Shown: positions 1 through 8,556 of the stretch, piece after piece
Layout: every line of letters begins with the position of its first letter
Numbering within the stretch: the stretch's first letter is position 1
From: DAOPJM01 sp964490325
GTDB lineage: Bacteria; Bacillota; Clostridia; Christensenellales; CAG-138
DNA length: 64,000 bases
Direction: 5' to 3'
NCBI GenBank assembly: GCA_964490325.1
Contig: CAZBBX010000001.1
Span: 62,001-126,000 of the forward strand
Made by a program: the position numbers and the translations under genes
Notes under the pieces: generated by a model
Database searches by the model: none
Told to the model about the DNA's origin: nothing
What the model saw: the letters and a program-made list of their open reading frames with translations, nothing else

Positions 1-1029
1 AATCTTTTAGGCTACTACTGGGGCATCTCGGACGCCATAGGCTATGCGCAGATCGCTGTCTCCTTGGTCGCAGGCGTGCTGTTCTATGTGAAGGGCGATT
101 TTACACTGGGAAATGTAACGCTGTTTGTCACCTACACAGGCATGTTGACTTGGCCTGTGCGCCAGATGGGACGCATCCTTGCAGACTCCGGCAAGGCCGC
201 AGTATCCTTGGGACGACTCAATGAGATCCTTGACGCGGAGGTCGAAAAGGAACCCGGCAAGGCGCTCACGCCCGATCTGCACGGCCCCGTCGTGTTTGAC
301 AAGGTCTGCTTTGGATACGACAGACCCGACGAAGTCCTGCAGGATGTGAGCTTCACGGCGCAGCCCGGCGAGACCATTGCCATCTTGGGCGCGACAGGCT
401 CCGGCAAGAGCAGTCTTGTGCAGCTGATGCAGCGTCTGTATCTGTGTACAGACGGACGCATCACCATCAACGGATATGACGTCAACGACATCGACCACGC
501 GCACCTTCGGTGCAACATCGGCATCGTGCTGCAGGAGCCCTTCCTGTATTCAAGAAGCATACGCGATAACGTCCGAATCGTGCGTCCCGAGGCCGAGGAT
601 GCGGAGATTTTTGAAGCAACGGAGCTTGCCGCCGTCCACGATGTGATCCTCTCCTTTGAGCAGGGGTATGACACCATCGTCGGAGAACGCGGCGTAACGC
701 TCTCGGGCGGGCAGCAGCAGCGCATCGCCATTGCGCGAACGCTTATGCAGCACGCTTACATCCTCATCTTTGACGATTCGATGAGCGCTGTAGATACCGA
801 GACCGACGCAAAGATCCGCGAATCCCTGCGCGGGGTGAACAAGGACGGCATCGTCTTCCTCATCTCCCACCGCATCACAACGCTGTGTCGCGCCGATCAG
901 ATCCTTGTGCTGGAGCACGGGCGCATCGTGCAGCGGGGAACGCACGAGCAGCTTCTTAAGGAAGAAGGTCTGTATCGCCGCATTGCAAAGATCCAAGGCG
1001 CCATAGAGGAAGGAGGCGAACAGGCATGA
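1..1029 (+). CDS. ABC exporter subunit A, C-terminal part (5' end outside the window)
   Basis: The reading frame is open from the first base, so this is the last 342 residues of a transmembrane-plus-ATPase half-transporter. The final membrane helices are followed by the nucleotide-binding domain: Walker A GATGSGKSS, Q-loop VLQEPFLYS, signature LSGGQQQR, Walker B ILIFDDS, and the switch histidine in ISHRI. The residue after the Walker B aspartate is Asp, not the catalytic Glu, so this subunit has a degenerate catalytic base. The stop overlaps the next gene by 4 nt (ATGA), which indicates translational coupling. By family it is a multidrug or lipid-type exporter acting at the cytoplasmic membrane as a heterodimer with the next protein. 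The substrate cannot be read from the sequence. Confidence 0.93.
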   Translation, partial: NLLGYYWGISDAIGYAQIAVSLVAGVLFYVKGDFTLGNVTLFVTYTGMLTWPVRQMGRILADSGKAAVSLGRLNEILDAEVEKEPGKALTPDLHGPVVFDKVCFGYDRPDEVLQDVSFTAQPGETIAILGATGSGKSSLVQLMQRLYLCTDGRITINGYDVNDIDHAHLRCNIGIVLQEPFLYSRSIRDNVRIVRPEAEDAEIFEATELAAVHDVILSFEQGYDTIVGERGVTLSGGQQQRIAIARTLMQHAYILIFDDSMSAVDTETDAKIRESLRGVNKDGIVFLISHRITTLCRADQILVLEHGRIVQRGTHEQLLKEEGLYRRIAKIQGAIEEGGEQA

Positions 1030-2876
1030 GCTTTCAAAATGAGCAGGATTACTCAAATAAGTCTCAAAAGGTAGATTTTTCCTTGTGGAAGCGCTTGTTT
1101 ACCTATGCTTTGCACAACAAGCGCCTGCTAATAACAACGATCGTGTTTATGTTCATCGTTGCGGTCGTGGATACCTCGTATCCGCTGTTTACAAGCTATG
1201 CGATCGACAACTTCATCACGCCCAATACCACGCAGGGACTTGTTCCCTTTGCGATCCTGTACCTGCTGTTTGTCGCCATCCAAGGCTTCTCGACCTACAG
1301 CTTCATCAGCCGTTCGGGCAGGATGGAGATGGCGATCTCCTATGAGATACGGCAGGATGCTTTCCGCAAGCTGCAGGAATTGTCCTTCTCCTTCTACGAC
1401 AAGACCGCCGTTGGCTACCTGATGGCGCGCATGGTAAGCGATGTTGCCCGCCTTTCGGAGATGATCGCCTGGAGCATCGTCGATACGCTGTGGGCGTTCC
1501 TGTATGCGTTGGGCTGTATCATCATCATGCTGATAAAGAATCCCCTGCTTGCGCTCATCGTGATGGCCGTTCTTCCCCCTCTGCTGCTTGTGAGTATCTT
1601 TTTACAGCGCCGCATCCTTCGCTATCAGCGTGACGCAAGGCGGCACAACAGCCGCATCACGGGTGCTTTCAACGAGGGCATCATGAGTGCGCAGACGACC
1701 AAAACACTGGTTCGCGAGGAGAAGAACTCCGAGGAATTTGAGGAGCTTACGGGCAGCCTGCGCAAGGCGTCCATTAAGGCCGCGCTGGTCAGTGCAGCTT
1801 TCTTCCCGCTTGTTATCTCTTTGGGCGCCATAGGCACCTCCTTGGCGCTGTGTATCGGCGGTAAGGCGGTCGTCTCCCCTGAGCTGTCCATCATCGGCGG
1901 CATGAGCGCGGGTACCTTGGTCGCCTTCATCAGCTATGCCTCCAGCTTGTTCGACCCGATACAGCAGCTTGCGCATGTGTTTGCGGAGATGCAAAGCGCG
2001 CAGGCTTCCGCAGAGCGCGTTCTCAACCTGATCGACACCAAGTCGGATATTGTGGACAGCCCCGAAGTGATCCAAAAATACGGCGACGTCATGGATCCGA
2101 AACGCGAGAACTGGGAAGCGCTGCACGGGGATGTGACATTTGAAAATGTCAGCTTCTCCTACAAGGATGGGGAGACCGTCCTGGAGGACTTCAACCTGTC
2201 TATCAAGCAAGGTGAGACCATCGCGCTGGTGGGCGAGACGGGAGCGGGCAAAAGCACCATCGTCAATTTGATCTGCCGCTTCTATGAGCCCACCAAGGGG
2301 CGTGTTCTCATCGATGGGCGGGATTATCGCGAACGGTCGCAGCTTTGGCTGCAATCCAACCTTGGCTATGTCCTACAGCAGCCGCATCTTTTCTCAGGCA
2401 GTATTCGGGACAATATCTGCTTCGGGCGTCCGAACGCAAGCGATTCTGAGGTGCGTCGCGCCGCTGCCTTGGTCCATGCTGACGGCTTCATTGAAGCCAT
2501 GGAAAAAGGCTACGATACAGAGGTGGGCGAGGGCGGTGCAAGGCTGTCAACGGGTCAAAAGCAGCTTATCTCCTTTGCACGCGTCATCCTGTCCGATCCG
2601 CGCATCTTTGTGCTGGACGAGGCGACAAGCTCCATCGACACCGAGACGGAACAGGCAATCCAAGGCGCTATCACCCATGTTTTGACGGGAAGGACCAGCA
2701 TCGTTGTGGCGCATCGCCTGTCGACCATCAGAAACGCCGACCATATCCTTGTGATCTCGGCAGGCAAGATCGTCGAGCAGGGCACACATGAGACCCTTCT
2801 TGATAAAAAAGGTCAGTACTATGCACTGTACATGCACCAGTTTCAAGAGGAAAGCACAAAAGAGACACTGGCCTAA
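1026..2876 (+). CDS. ABC exporter subunit B (permease-ATPase fusion)
   Basis: This 616-residue type IV ABC exporter half has an N-terminal six-helix membrane domain (about residues 25-320) and a C-terminal ATPase domain. Visible motifs are Walker A GETGAGKST, Q-loop VLQQPHLFS, Walker B IFVLDEATSS with the catalytic Glu, and switch AHRLST. The signature is LSTGQ instead of LSGGQ. Subunit A lacks the catalytic Glu and this subunit has the altered signature, so the same composite ATP site is degenerate, as known for heterodimeric exporters of the TM287/288 and BmrCD type. The start overlaps subunit A by 4 nt. An intrinsic terminator follows. Confidence 0.95.
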   Translation: MSFQNEQDYSNKSQKVDFSLWKRLFTYALHNKRLLITTIVFMFIVAVVDTSYPLFTSYAIDNFITPNTTQGLVPFAILYLLFVAIQGFSTYSFISRSGRMEMAISYEIRQDAFRKLQELSFSFYDKTAVGYLMARMVSDVARLSEMIAWSIVDTLWAFLYALGCIIIMLIKNPLLALIVMAVLPPLLLVSIFLQRRILRYQRDARRHNSRITGAFNEGIMSAQTTKTLVREEKNSEEFEELTGSLRKASIKAALVSAAFFPLVISLGAIGTSLALCIGGKAVVSPELSIIGGMSAGTLVAFISYASSLFDPIQQLAHVFAEMQSAQASAERVLNLIDTKSDIVDSPEVIQKYGDVMDPKRENWEALHGDVTFENVSFSYKDGETVLEDFNLSIKQGETIALVGETGAGKSTIVNLICRFYEPTKGRVLIDGRDYRERSQLWLQSNLGYVLQQPHLFSGSIRDNICFGRPNASDSEVRRAAALVHADGFIEAMEKGYDTEVGEGGARLSTGQKQLISFARVILSDPRIFVLDEATSSIDTETEQAIQGAITHVLTGRTSIVVAHRLSTIRNADHILVISAGKIVEQGTHETLLDKKGQYYALYMHQFQEESTKETLA

Positions 2877-2895
2877 GCGAATCAAAGAAAACAGC

Positions 2896-2922
2896 AAGCG
2901 GGGGTCGAAGCCCCCGCTTTTT
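2896..2922 (+). terminator. Intrinsic terminator after the ABC exporter
   Basis: A 9-bp perfect stem (2896-2904 with 2911-2919) carries a 6-nt loop and runs into a short T tract, 20 nt after the exporter stop codon. Confidence 0.85.
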
Positions 2923-2951
2923 GATGGGTATAGATCGGTTCGTATATAGGC

Positions 2952-3950
2952 TTATTCGTAGCGAATGTCTACCGAGCCAAAGGAGATGTCGCCGCGCAGG
3001 TACAGCGAATACAGCGCGTCACTTTGCGGTTCCCCGTGCGTTGAGCAGGCGGAAAAGCTCTTGTCGCTGGAATTGATGACCCGTACCGTTTTCGGCAGCA
3101 GCAGGCTTAGACTCCCAAAGCTCACATCCACGTTTATCATGGCATTCTGCACGAACTCCGTACACTCCCTCAGATCCAGCGTGTAATCACCGAAGCTGAT
3201 GTCCAGATCGGCGCTTTGAAAGCGCTGCTGCTTGCAGACGATCTGCTCGTTCCCAAAGGAGCAGTCCATGACGACCCTGCCGTCCTCCTCGTTGTACTCG
3301 CTCTTTTTTGTCTTTCCGGAGTGTTTCTCATGCACATCCTTCCTCAAGAACAGGCGCAGGATCAGCGACAGCGCGATAAGGATCAGCGCGGCAGGCCAGA
3401 TGAAGCCCCAAGTCAGTTCAAAATGTACAACGTTTAGGTTGAACAAGAAGCTGTACGCGCCAAATGCGATGATCCCTATGGAGATGGGCGACGGATAGGA
3501 GCGTGTCCAAGACACGCCAAGCCCGATCAGCAGAAGCGGCCACACAACGCCCCAAAAGCTTGCATTACCAATATTTATGACCTGCAGATACCCCAGCAGG
3601 AAGACGACGCCCACCACCAGCAGCATCACGATCAGTACGATATTATCCGCTTTGAAGGTGGAGAACTCCCAGTTCCATTTTTCGTGCTTCTTTTGCTTGG
3701 GCTCCGCTTCCACAACGACCACATGCGGTTCAATGGGTTTGACGCCCAGCAGTTCATCCGTCGAAACGCCCAAGGTGCTTGCCAGCAGCGGGATCAAGGA
3801 TATATCGGGACAGGAAATGTCGTTTTCCCATTTGGAGACCGCCTGCGGTGATACGCCAAGCTTCTCCGCCAACTGTTCCTGCGTAAAGCCGCAGTTCTTG
3901 CGTAAGGCCGCGATCCGCTTGCCCATGCTCTGTACTTTTTCTTTTTCCAT
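2952..3950 (-). CDS. Membrane-anchored XRE-family regulator with LiaF-like C-terminal domain
   Basis: The start at 3950 is chosen because AAGGAGGG lies 7 nt upstream; an ATG 33 nt further up has no such site. The product has 332 residues. Residues about 9-60 form an XRE helix-turn-helix (FTQEQLAEKLGVS...AVSKWE). Around residues 95-210 are four hydrophobic helices. The last roughly 110 residues are beta-rich with recurring SFG turns (DISFGDYTLDL, VDVSFGSLSL, GDISFGSVDI), the pattern of the LiaF C-terminal/DUF2154 family linked to cell-envelope antibiotic response. A DNA-binding domain fused to a membrane sensor suggests a one-component envelope-stress regulator (inference). It converges on the ABC exporter and is divergent from the def operon. 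Confidence 0.85.
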   Translation of the reverse strand: MEKEKVQSMGKRIAALRKNCGFTQEQLAEKLGVSPQAVSKWENDISCPDISLIPLLASTLGVSTDELLGVKPIEPHVVVVEAEPKQKKHEKWNWEFSTFKADNIVLIVMLLVVGVVFLLGYLQVINIGNASFWGVVWPLLLIGLGVSWTRSYPSPISIGIIAFGAYSFLFNLNVVHFELTWGFIWPAALILIALSLILRLFLRKDVHEKHSGKTKKSEYNEEDGRVVMDCSFGNEQIVCKQQRFQSADLDISFGDYTLDLRECTEFVQNAMINVDVSFGSLSLLLPKTVRVINSSDKSFSACSTHGEPQSDALYSLYLRGDISFGSVDIRYE

Positions 3951-4022
3951 TGTTTTGCCCTCCTTGTTTTCTGCCATCAGCATAAAGGAACCAAATATAA
4001 AACGCCATAACCCATTTGGAGA

Positions 4023-4086
4023 GTTGAGAAAATTGTCTCAACCAACTATAGAGAGTCGCTCAACTAAGCATGGTATTCATCTCAAC
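4023..4086. promoter_or_regulatory. Phased CTCAAC sites with a 20-bp palindrome (candidate operator)
   Basis: CTCAAC occurs at 4037, 4059 and 4081, exactly 22 bp apart, so all three lie on the same DNA face. The first is the right half of a palindrome, GTTGAGA (4023-4029) / TCTCAAC (4036-4042). The array lies between the divergent XRE-LiaF gene and the def promoter. It is a candidate binding site for the adjacent XRE protein; binding itself is inference. Confidence 0.5.
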
Positions 4087-4108
4087 CAAGCTTATTTTAC
4101 TCGTTTTA

Positions 4109-4137
4109 TTTACAAATTGCAACAGATTGGGTATAAT
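4109..4137 (+). promoter_or_regulatory. Sigma-A type promoter of the def operon
   Basis: TTTACA (4109-4114) and a perfect TATAAT (4132-4137) are separated by 17 bp, 27 nt upstream of the def start codon. Confidence 0.85.
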
Positions 4138-4163
4138 AAACTGAATACTTGGGAGGTTGGGCA

Positions 4164-4637
4164 ATGGCGATACGAACGATACGAGTAGATGAGGATCCTG
4201 TACTGTATAAGACCTGCAAGGATGTCGTCTCCTTTGACGGTAAGCTCTCTCGGTTGATAGACGATATGTTTGACACGATGTATGCTGCGGACGGCGTGGG
4301 ACTTGCCGCTTCGCAGGTCGGTATTCTGCGCAGGGTCGTTGTCATCGATGCGGGTGACGGACCCGTCGAGTTGGTCAATCCGCATATCCTCAAGCAAAGC
4401 GGCTTGCAGCGGGGCTATGAAGGCTGCCTGTCCTTCCCCGGAAAACGAGGCTATGTTGAGCGCCCCAAGACCGTTACTGTTGAGGCGCAGGATCGACATG
4501 GCAAGCTGTTCACCTATGACGGACAAGACCTGTTTGCGCGTGCGGTGTTCCATGAATGCGACCATCTGGACGGCAAGGTCTATCTGCGGCTTGTGACGGA
4601 CGCGCCTGCCGATTTTGATCCCGAAAAGGAAGGATAA
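4164..4637 (+). CDS. def: Peptide deformylase
   Basis: Removes the N-formyl group from nascent proteins. The 157 residues contain the three family motifs: GVGLAASQVG, EGCLSFPG with the metal-binding Cys, and HECDH (HExxH-type) with the two metal-binding His and the catalytic Glu. The ATG at 4164 is preferred because GGGAGG ends 7 nt before it; an in-frame TTG at 4149 precedes that site. First gene of the def-fmt-rsmB-rlmN-prpC-prkC-rsgA-rpe operon, followed after 2 nt by fmt, which adds the formyl group that this enzyme removes. Confidence 0.97.
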   Translation: MAIRTIRVDEDPVLYKTCKDVVSFDGKLSRLIDDMFDTMYAADGVGLAASQVGILRRVVVIDAGDGPVELVNPHILKQSGLQRGYEGCLSFPGKRGYVERPKTVTVEAQDRHGKLFTYDGQDLFARAVFHECDHLDGKVYLRLVTDAPADFDPEKEG

Positions 4638-4639
4638 GT

Positions 4640-5566
4640 ATGCGGATCGCCTTTATGGGTACGCCGGACTTTGCTCTGCCAAGTTTGTCTGCCCTAATTG
4701 AACAAGGGCACACGCTTTGCGTGTTCACACAGCCCGACAGGCCTGTCGGGCGCAAGGCTGTGCTTACTGCACCGCCTGTAAAGCAGCTTGCCCTTAAAAA
4801 CGGCGTCCCCGTCCAGCAGTTTGAAAAGATCAAGAGCGATGAGGGCGTTGCCGCCTTGGAAGCCTTCCGACCAGAGCTTTGCGTGACCGCCGCCTTTGGA
4901 CAGTTTTTAAGCAGGCGCGACCTTGCCGTCCCCAAATACGGCACCTTCAACGTACACGCCTCCCTGCTTCCCCGCTATCGCGGCGCTTCTCCAATTCAAA
5001 GCGCGATCCTCAGCGGCGACACGGAAACAGGCGTCACCATCATGCTGACGGACATCGGTATGGACAGCGGTGATATTTTGCTGCAGGAGCGTACTGCGAT
5101 CGGCCCCAACGAGAACAGCGCCGAGTTGAGCGCCCGCCTGTCCGTACTGGGTGCAGACGCGTTGCTGCAAGCCATCTCGCAGCTGCAGGCAGGTACGCTG
5201 ACCCGCTGCCCGCAGGACGCTTCTGCTGCGACACGCTGCCGCATTCTAAATAAGGAAGATGGACGCATTGATCCAAATTCTTCCTGCCGTGCTCTGCACG
5301 ATCATATTCGCGGAATGGTGCCTTGGCCTGTTGCCTTTGCGCTTTGGCGCGGGGAGACGATCAAGCTTTGGGACAGCCGCCTATGCGATCTGTTGCCTTC
5401 GGATAATGAACCCGTCGGTTCGCTGCGCACGATCGACGGAAAACTTTTGCTGCGCTGCACAGACGGCTATTTGGAATTAACTTCCCTGCAGACTGCGGGT
5501 GGAAAACGCATGGATGCGCAGACCTTTCAAAGAGGTCATGCCATGGATGGTGAGGTGCTGCAATGA
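4640..5566 (+). CDS. fmt: Methionyl-tRNA formyltransferase
   Basis: Transfers a formyl group from 10-formyl-THF to initiator Met-tRNA. The 308 residues start with the Rossmann segment MRIAFMGTPDFALPSL and contain the catalytic region NVHASLLPRYRGASPIQ followed by TGVTIMLTDIGMDSGDIL, which supply the Asn, His and Asp of the active site. A C-terminal beta-barrel for tRNA binding follows. Length matches the family. AAGGAAGG lies just upstream inside the end of def. The stop overlaps rsmB by 4 nt. Confidence 0.97.
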   Translation: MRIAFMGTPDFALPSLSALIEQGHTLCVFTQPDRPVGRKAVLTAPPVKQLALKNGVPVQQFEKIKSDEGVAALEAFRPELCVTAAFGQFLSRRDLAVPKYGTFNVHASLLPRYRGASPIQSAILSGDTETGVTIMLTDIGMDSGDILLQERTAIGPNENSAELSARLSVLGADALLQAISQLQAGTLTRCPQDASAATRCRILNKEDGRIDPNSSCRALHDHIRGMVPWPVAFALWRGETIKLWDSRLCDLLPSDNEPVGSLRTIDGKLLLRCTDGYLELTSLQTAGGKRMDAQTFQRGHAMDGEVLQ

Positions 5567-6807
5567 ATGCCAGGCGGGTGGCGCTGGACGTTCTGATCGA
5601 TGTATTGGAAAACGGCGCATATGCAAATCTTGCTCTTAAGGACGCGTGTCGCGATCGGGACGCGCAATCGGCTGCGTTCATCTCCTCCCTCGTGTATACG
5701 AGCTTGGAGCATCTGTACTATATCGATCACTGCTTGGCCGCCTATGTCTCGCGACAAAAGCGCGTGGTGCGCAACATTCTGCGCTTGGGAGCGGCGCAGC
5801 TGCTCTATATGGATATTCCCGCATACGCGGCGGTCGAGCAAACGGTCTCTTTGGCAAAGTCCTGCGGAAAGGGCGCAAGCAGCGGTCTTATCAACGCCGT
5901 GCTGCGCCGCTTGGATGCAGAGCGCGATGCTCTGCCGCCCCTGCCCACCGAGCCATTACAGCGCCTTTCAATGCAGTACAGCTGCCCCGAATGGATCGTG
6001 CATCTCTTTATGACAAACTATGGCGCTGCAGAGACCGAGGAGTTGCTCAGCGCAAAGCCTGTTGGCATGTCCCTGCGTGCGCAGTATCCCAATACGACAG
6101 AGCAGCTTGAAAAAGCCCTCAAAAGCGGGTATCGTGTCGGCAAGTTGGATCCAAACTGCCTGATATTGGAAAAGGGCTTGGATCTGAACGCCTTTCCGCC
6201 CTATAAGGATGGCGCTGCCACCATACAAAGTGAAGGCGCCATGTACCTTTGCCGTGCCTGTGGCGCGCTCAAGGGCAAACGCGTGCTGGACGCCTGCGCC
6301 GCGCCCGGCGGCAAGTCCGCCTACCTGTATTCCTTGGCGGAGGGTGATATCGATCTGAGCTGCTGGGAGCTGCATGAGCATCGCCTGAAGCTTTTGAACA
6401 GTACGCTTTCGCGTCTGCATGTACAGGCGGCTGCGAGCCAAAGGGACGCTTCCATACCCGATGACGCTTATAACAACGCCTTTGACACGGTTTTACTGGA
6501 CGTTCCCTGCTCGGGACTGGGTCTGCTCCACGAGAAGCCCGATCTGCGCTACAACAAGCAAGCCGAAGATCTTGCTTCACTGTGCAAACTGCAAGCTGCG
6601 ATCCTCAACGCCTGCAGCGCTTATGTGAAGATCGGCGGCACGCTCGTTTACGCAAGCTGTACCATCTCGCCCGACGAAAACGAGGGACAGATCCGTCGTT
6701 TTTTGGAGGAGAAACCAAACTTTCAGTTGGACTTTGAACGGCAGCTGCTGCCGCACAGGGACGAAACCGACGGCTTTTATGTTGCGAGGATGCTGCGATG
6801 CCGCTGA
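5563..6807 (+). CDS. rsmB: 16S rRNA (cytosine-967-C5)-methyltransferase
   Basis: Methylates C967 of 16S rRNA using S-adenosylmethionine. The 414 residues have an N-terminal NusB-like helical domain (about 1-130) and a C-terminal Rossmann methyltransferase. The SAM loop is DACAAPGGKS, motif IV is LLDVPCSGLG and motif VI is YASCTISPDENE, which provide the two conserved cysteines of m5C enzymes. It starts on the ATGA shared with fmt and overlaps rlmN by 10 nt, so it is internal to the operon. Confidence 0.95.
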   Translation: MNARRVALDVLIDVLENGAYANLALKDACRDRDAQSAAFISSLVYTSLEHLYYIDHCLAAYVSRQKRVVRNILRLGAAQLLYMDIPAYAAVEQTVSLAKSCGKGASSGLINAVLRRLDAERDALPPLPTEPLQRLSMQYSCPEWIVHLFMTNYGAAETEELLSAKPVGMSLRAQYPNTTEQLEKALKSGYRVGKLDPNCLILEKGLDLNAFPPYKDGAATIQSEGAMYLCRACGALKGKRVLDACAAPGGKSAYLYSLAEGDIDLSCWELHEHRLKLLNSTLSRLHVQAAASQRDASIPDDAYNNAFDTVLLDVPCSGLGLLHEKPDLRYNKQAEDLASLCKLQAAILNACSAYVKIGGTLVYASCTISPDENEGQIRRFLEEKPNFQLDFERQLLPHRDETDGFYVARMLRCR

Positions 6808-7850
6808 TGGATCTGACAAAAGAAGAGCTTGCCGCGCTGCTTTCCACATGGGGAGAGCCAAAGTTTCGCGCCGCTCAGGTGTTTGATTGGCTGAAGAAGG
6901 GCGTCCGACCGTCCGAGATGCGCAACCTTCCCGTTGAACTGCGTGAAAAGCTCGGCACCTATCCCTTTGGCGGAGCAAGCATTCGTCATCGCTTTGTCTC
7001 TGAGCTGGACGGAACGGTCAAGTACCTCTTTGCGTTGGAGGACGGAAATCTTGTGGAAGGCGTTTTGATGCGCTACCATTACGGCAATACCGTCTGCATC
7101 TCCACGCAGGTGGGCTGCGCAATGGGCTGCCGCTTCTGCGCCTCTACGCTCGACGGCTGCGTGCGGGATCTGAGCGCGGGAGAGATGCTCTCCTTTCTTG
7201 CCGAGATCGAACGCACGGAACCATTGGACGCGGGTCACGACCGCGTGATCACGAACATCGTGCTCATGGGCAGCGGTGAGCCGCTGATGAACTATGCAAA
7301 CGTGGTGACCTTCCTAAAGCGCGTCACCTCGCCCGATGAAAAGGGCGTCAGCCCCCGCAACATCTCGCTGTCCACCTGCGGCGTGGTTCCGCGCATCTAC
7401 GACTTTCTGAAGGATGCGCCGCATGTAACGCTGTCCATCTCGCTCCATGCGCACTCCAACGAGCAGCGAAGCGCTCTGATGCCCATCAACCATAAATACC
7501 CCATCGAGGAGTTGGTACAGGCAGCAAGAACCTATGCTGACACAACAGGCAGACGCGTGATCTTTGAATACGCTTTGATCGATGGAACGAACGCTTCGTT
7601 CGAGGACGCACAGGCGCTTGCAAAGCTGCTGCGCGGGGTCAACTGTCACGTCAACCTGATCCCGCTCAATCCCGTCAAGGAGCGTGAATTGGCAGGCGTC
7701 AGCCGCAAGCAGGCCAACTGCTTCATGGAATGGCTCACACAACTGCATATCTCTGCCACCATTCGCCGCGAGATGGGCGCCGATATCGAGGGCGCCTGCG
7801 GTCAATTACGAAGGAGGGTCCTACATGATCAAAACAGCCTGTCAAAGTGA
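6798..7850 (+). CDS. rlmN: Dual-specificity rRNA/tRNA adenine-C2 methyltransferase (radical SAM)
   Basis: Adds a methyl group to C2 of A2503 in 23S rRNA and of A37 in tRNAs. The 350 residues contain the radical-SAM cluster CAMGCRFC, the SAM-binding GSGEPLMNY, and a C-terminal GACGQL whose Cys is the methyl carrier in the family. The last codons run 26 nt into prpC, whose ribosome binding site lies inside this gene. Confidence 0.96.
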   Translation: MPLMDLTKEELAALLSTWGEPKFRAAQVFDWLKKGVRPSEMRNLPVELREKLGTYPFGGASIRHRFVSELDGTVKYLFALEDGNLVEGVLMRYHYGNTVCISTQVGCAMGCRFCASTLDGCVRDLSAGEMLSFLAEIERTEPLDAGHDRVITNIVLMGSGEPLMNYANVVTFLKRVTSPDEKGVSPRNISLSTCGVVPRIYDFLKDAPHVTLSISLHAHSNEQRSALMPINHKYPIEELVQAARTYADTTGRRVIFEYALIDGTNASFEDAQALAKLLRGVNCHVNLIPLNPVKERELAGVSRKQANCFMEWLTQLHISATIRREMGADIEGACGQLRRRVLHDQNSLSK

Positions 7851-8556
7851 ACGCGGCCTGCGCAGCGGCAACGAGGATCGCTGCCTTGTGCGCCCCCTTG
7901 ACAAGGGCGCTTGCTTAGCTGCCGTAGCTGACGGCATGGGCGGACACGCCTGCGGCGAGTTGGCTGCGCAGCTTTGCGTAGATACGCTTTCCGAAAACGT
8001 CTGCAAGGCCAATGGTGATCGTGCAGCGTTCCTCAGCAGCACCGTGCAGCTTGCCAATGCGCGCATCCTGTCGGAAAGCGAACAAAACCCGCAAAAAAGC
8101 GGTATGGGCTGTACGCTGGTCGACGTCCTTGCCGACGATACAGACTGCATGGCGGCAAACGTGGGCGATTCCCGCCTGTACCATTTTCACAAGGGCGAGA
8201 TACGGCAGATCACGGTCGATCATTCCTTTGTGCAGTCGCTTGTGCAGCGCGGTCTTATCACGCCCAAGGAAGCGCGCACCCATCCAAGGCGCAACATCAT
8301 CCTGCGCGCCATTGGCACGGACGCTGCGGTACAATGCGACCTTTTCTCCTTTTCCTGGGAAAAGGGCGACCTGATACTGCTCTGCTCGGACGGCCTGTCG
8401 GGCAGCTTGACGGACGAACAACTATCTGCCGCTCTTTCGGAAAACCAAAAGAGCTTGGACGAACTGTGCGATCAGCTCATCAAACTTGCTTTGCTGCATG
8501 GCAGCACCGACAATATCACGCTTGTCCTCCTCCAAAATGCGGAGGCTGACGGATGA
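7825..8556 (+). CDS. prpC: PP2C-type Ser/Thr protein phosphatase
   Basis: Metal-dependent phosphatase that reverses PrkC-type phosphorylation. The start at 7825 follows AAGGAGGG with 7-nt spacing and gives 243 residues, usual for the family (upstream in-frame codons belong to the rlmN region). Motifs in order are RSGNEDR, VADGMGGHACGE, NVGDSRLY, LCSDGLSG and DNITLV, with the Asp residues that bind the two metals. Overlaps rlmN by 26 nt and the kinase gene by 4 nt, matching the prpC-prkC pairing of Firmicutes. Confidence 0.96.
   Translation: MIKTACQSERGLRSGNEDRCLVRPLDKGACLAAVADGMGGHACGELAAQLCVDTLSENVCKANGDRAAFLSSTVQLANARILSESEQNPQKSGMGCTLVDVLADDTDCMAANVGDSRLYHFHKGEIRQITVDHSFVQSLVQRGLITPKEARTHPRRNIILRAIGTDAAVQCDLFSFSWEKGDLILLCSDGLSGSLTDEQLSAALSENQKSLDELCDQLIKLALLHGSTDNITLVLLQNAEADG

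Noticed and set aside
2896..2922. Repeat or attachment site after the ABC exporter
   Set aside because: The inverted repeat with T tract is fully explained as an intrinsic terminator.
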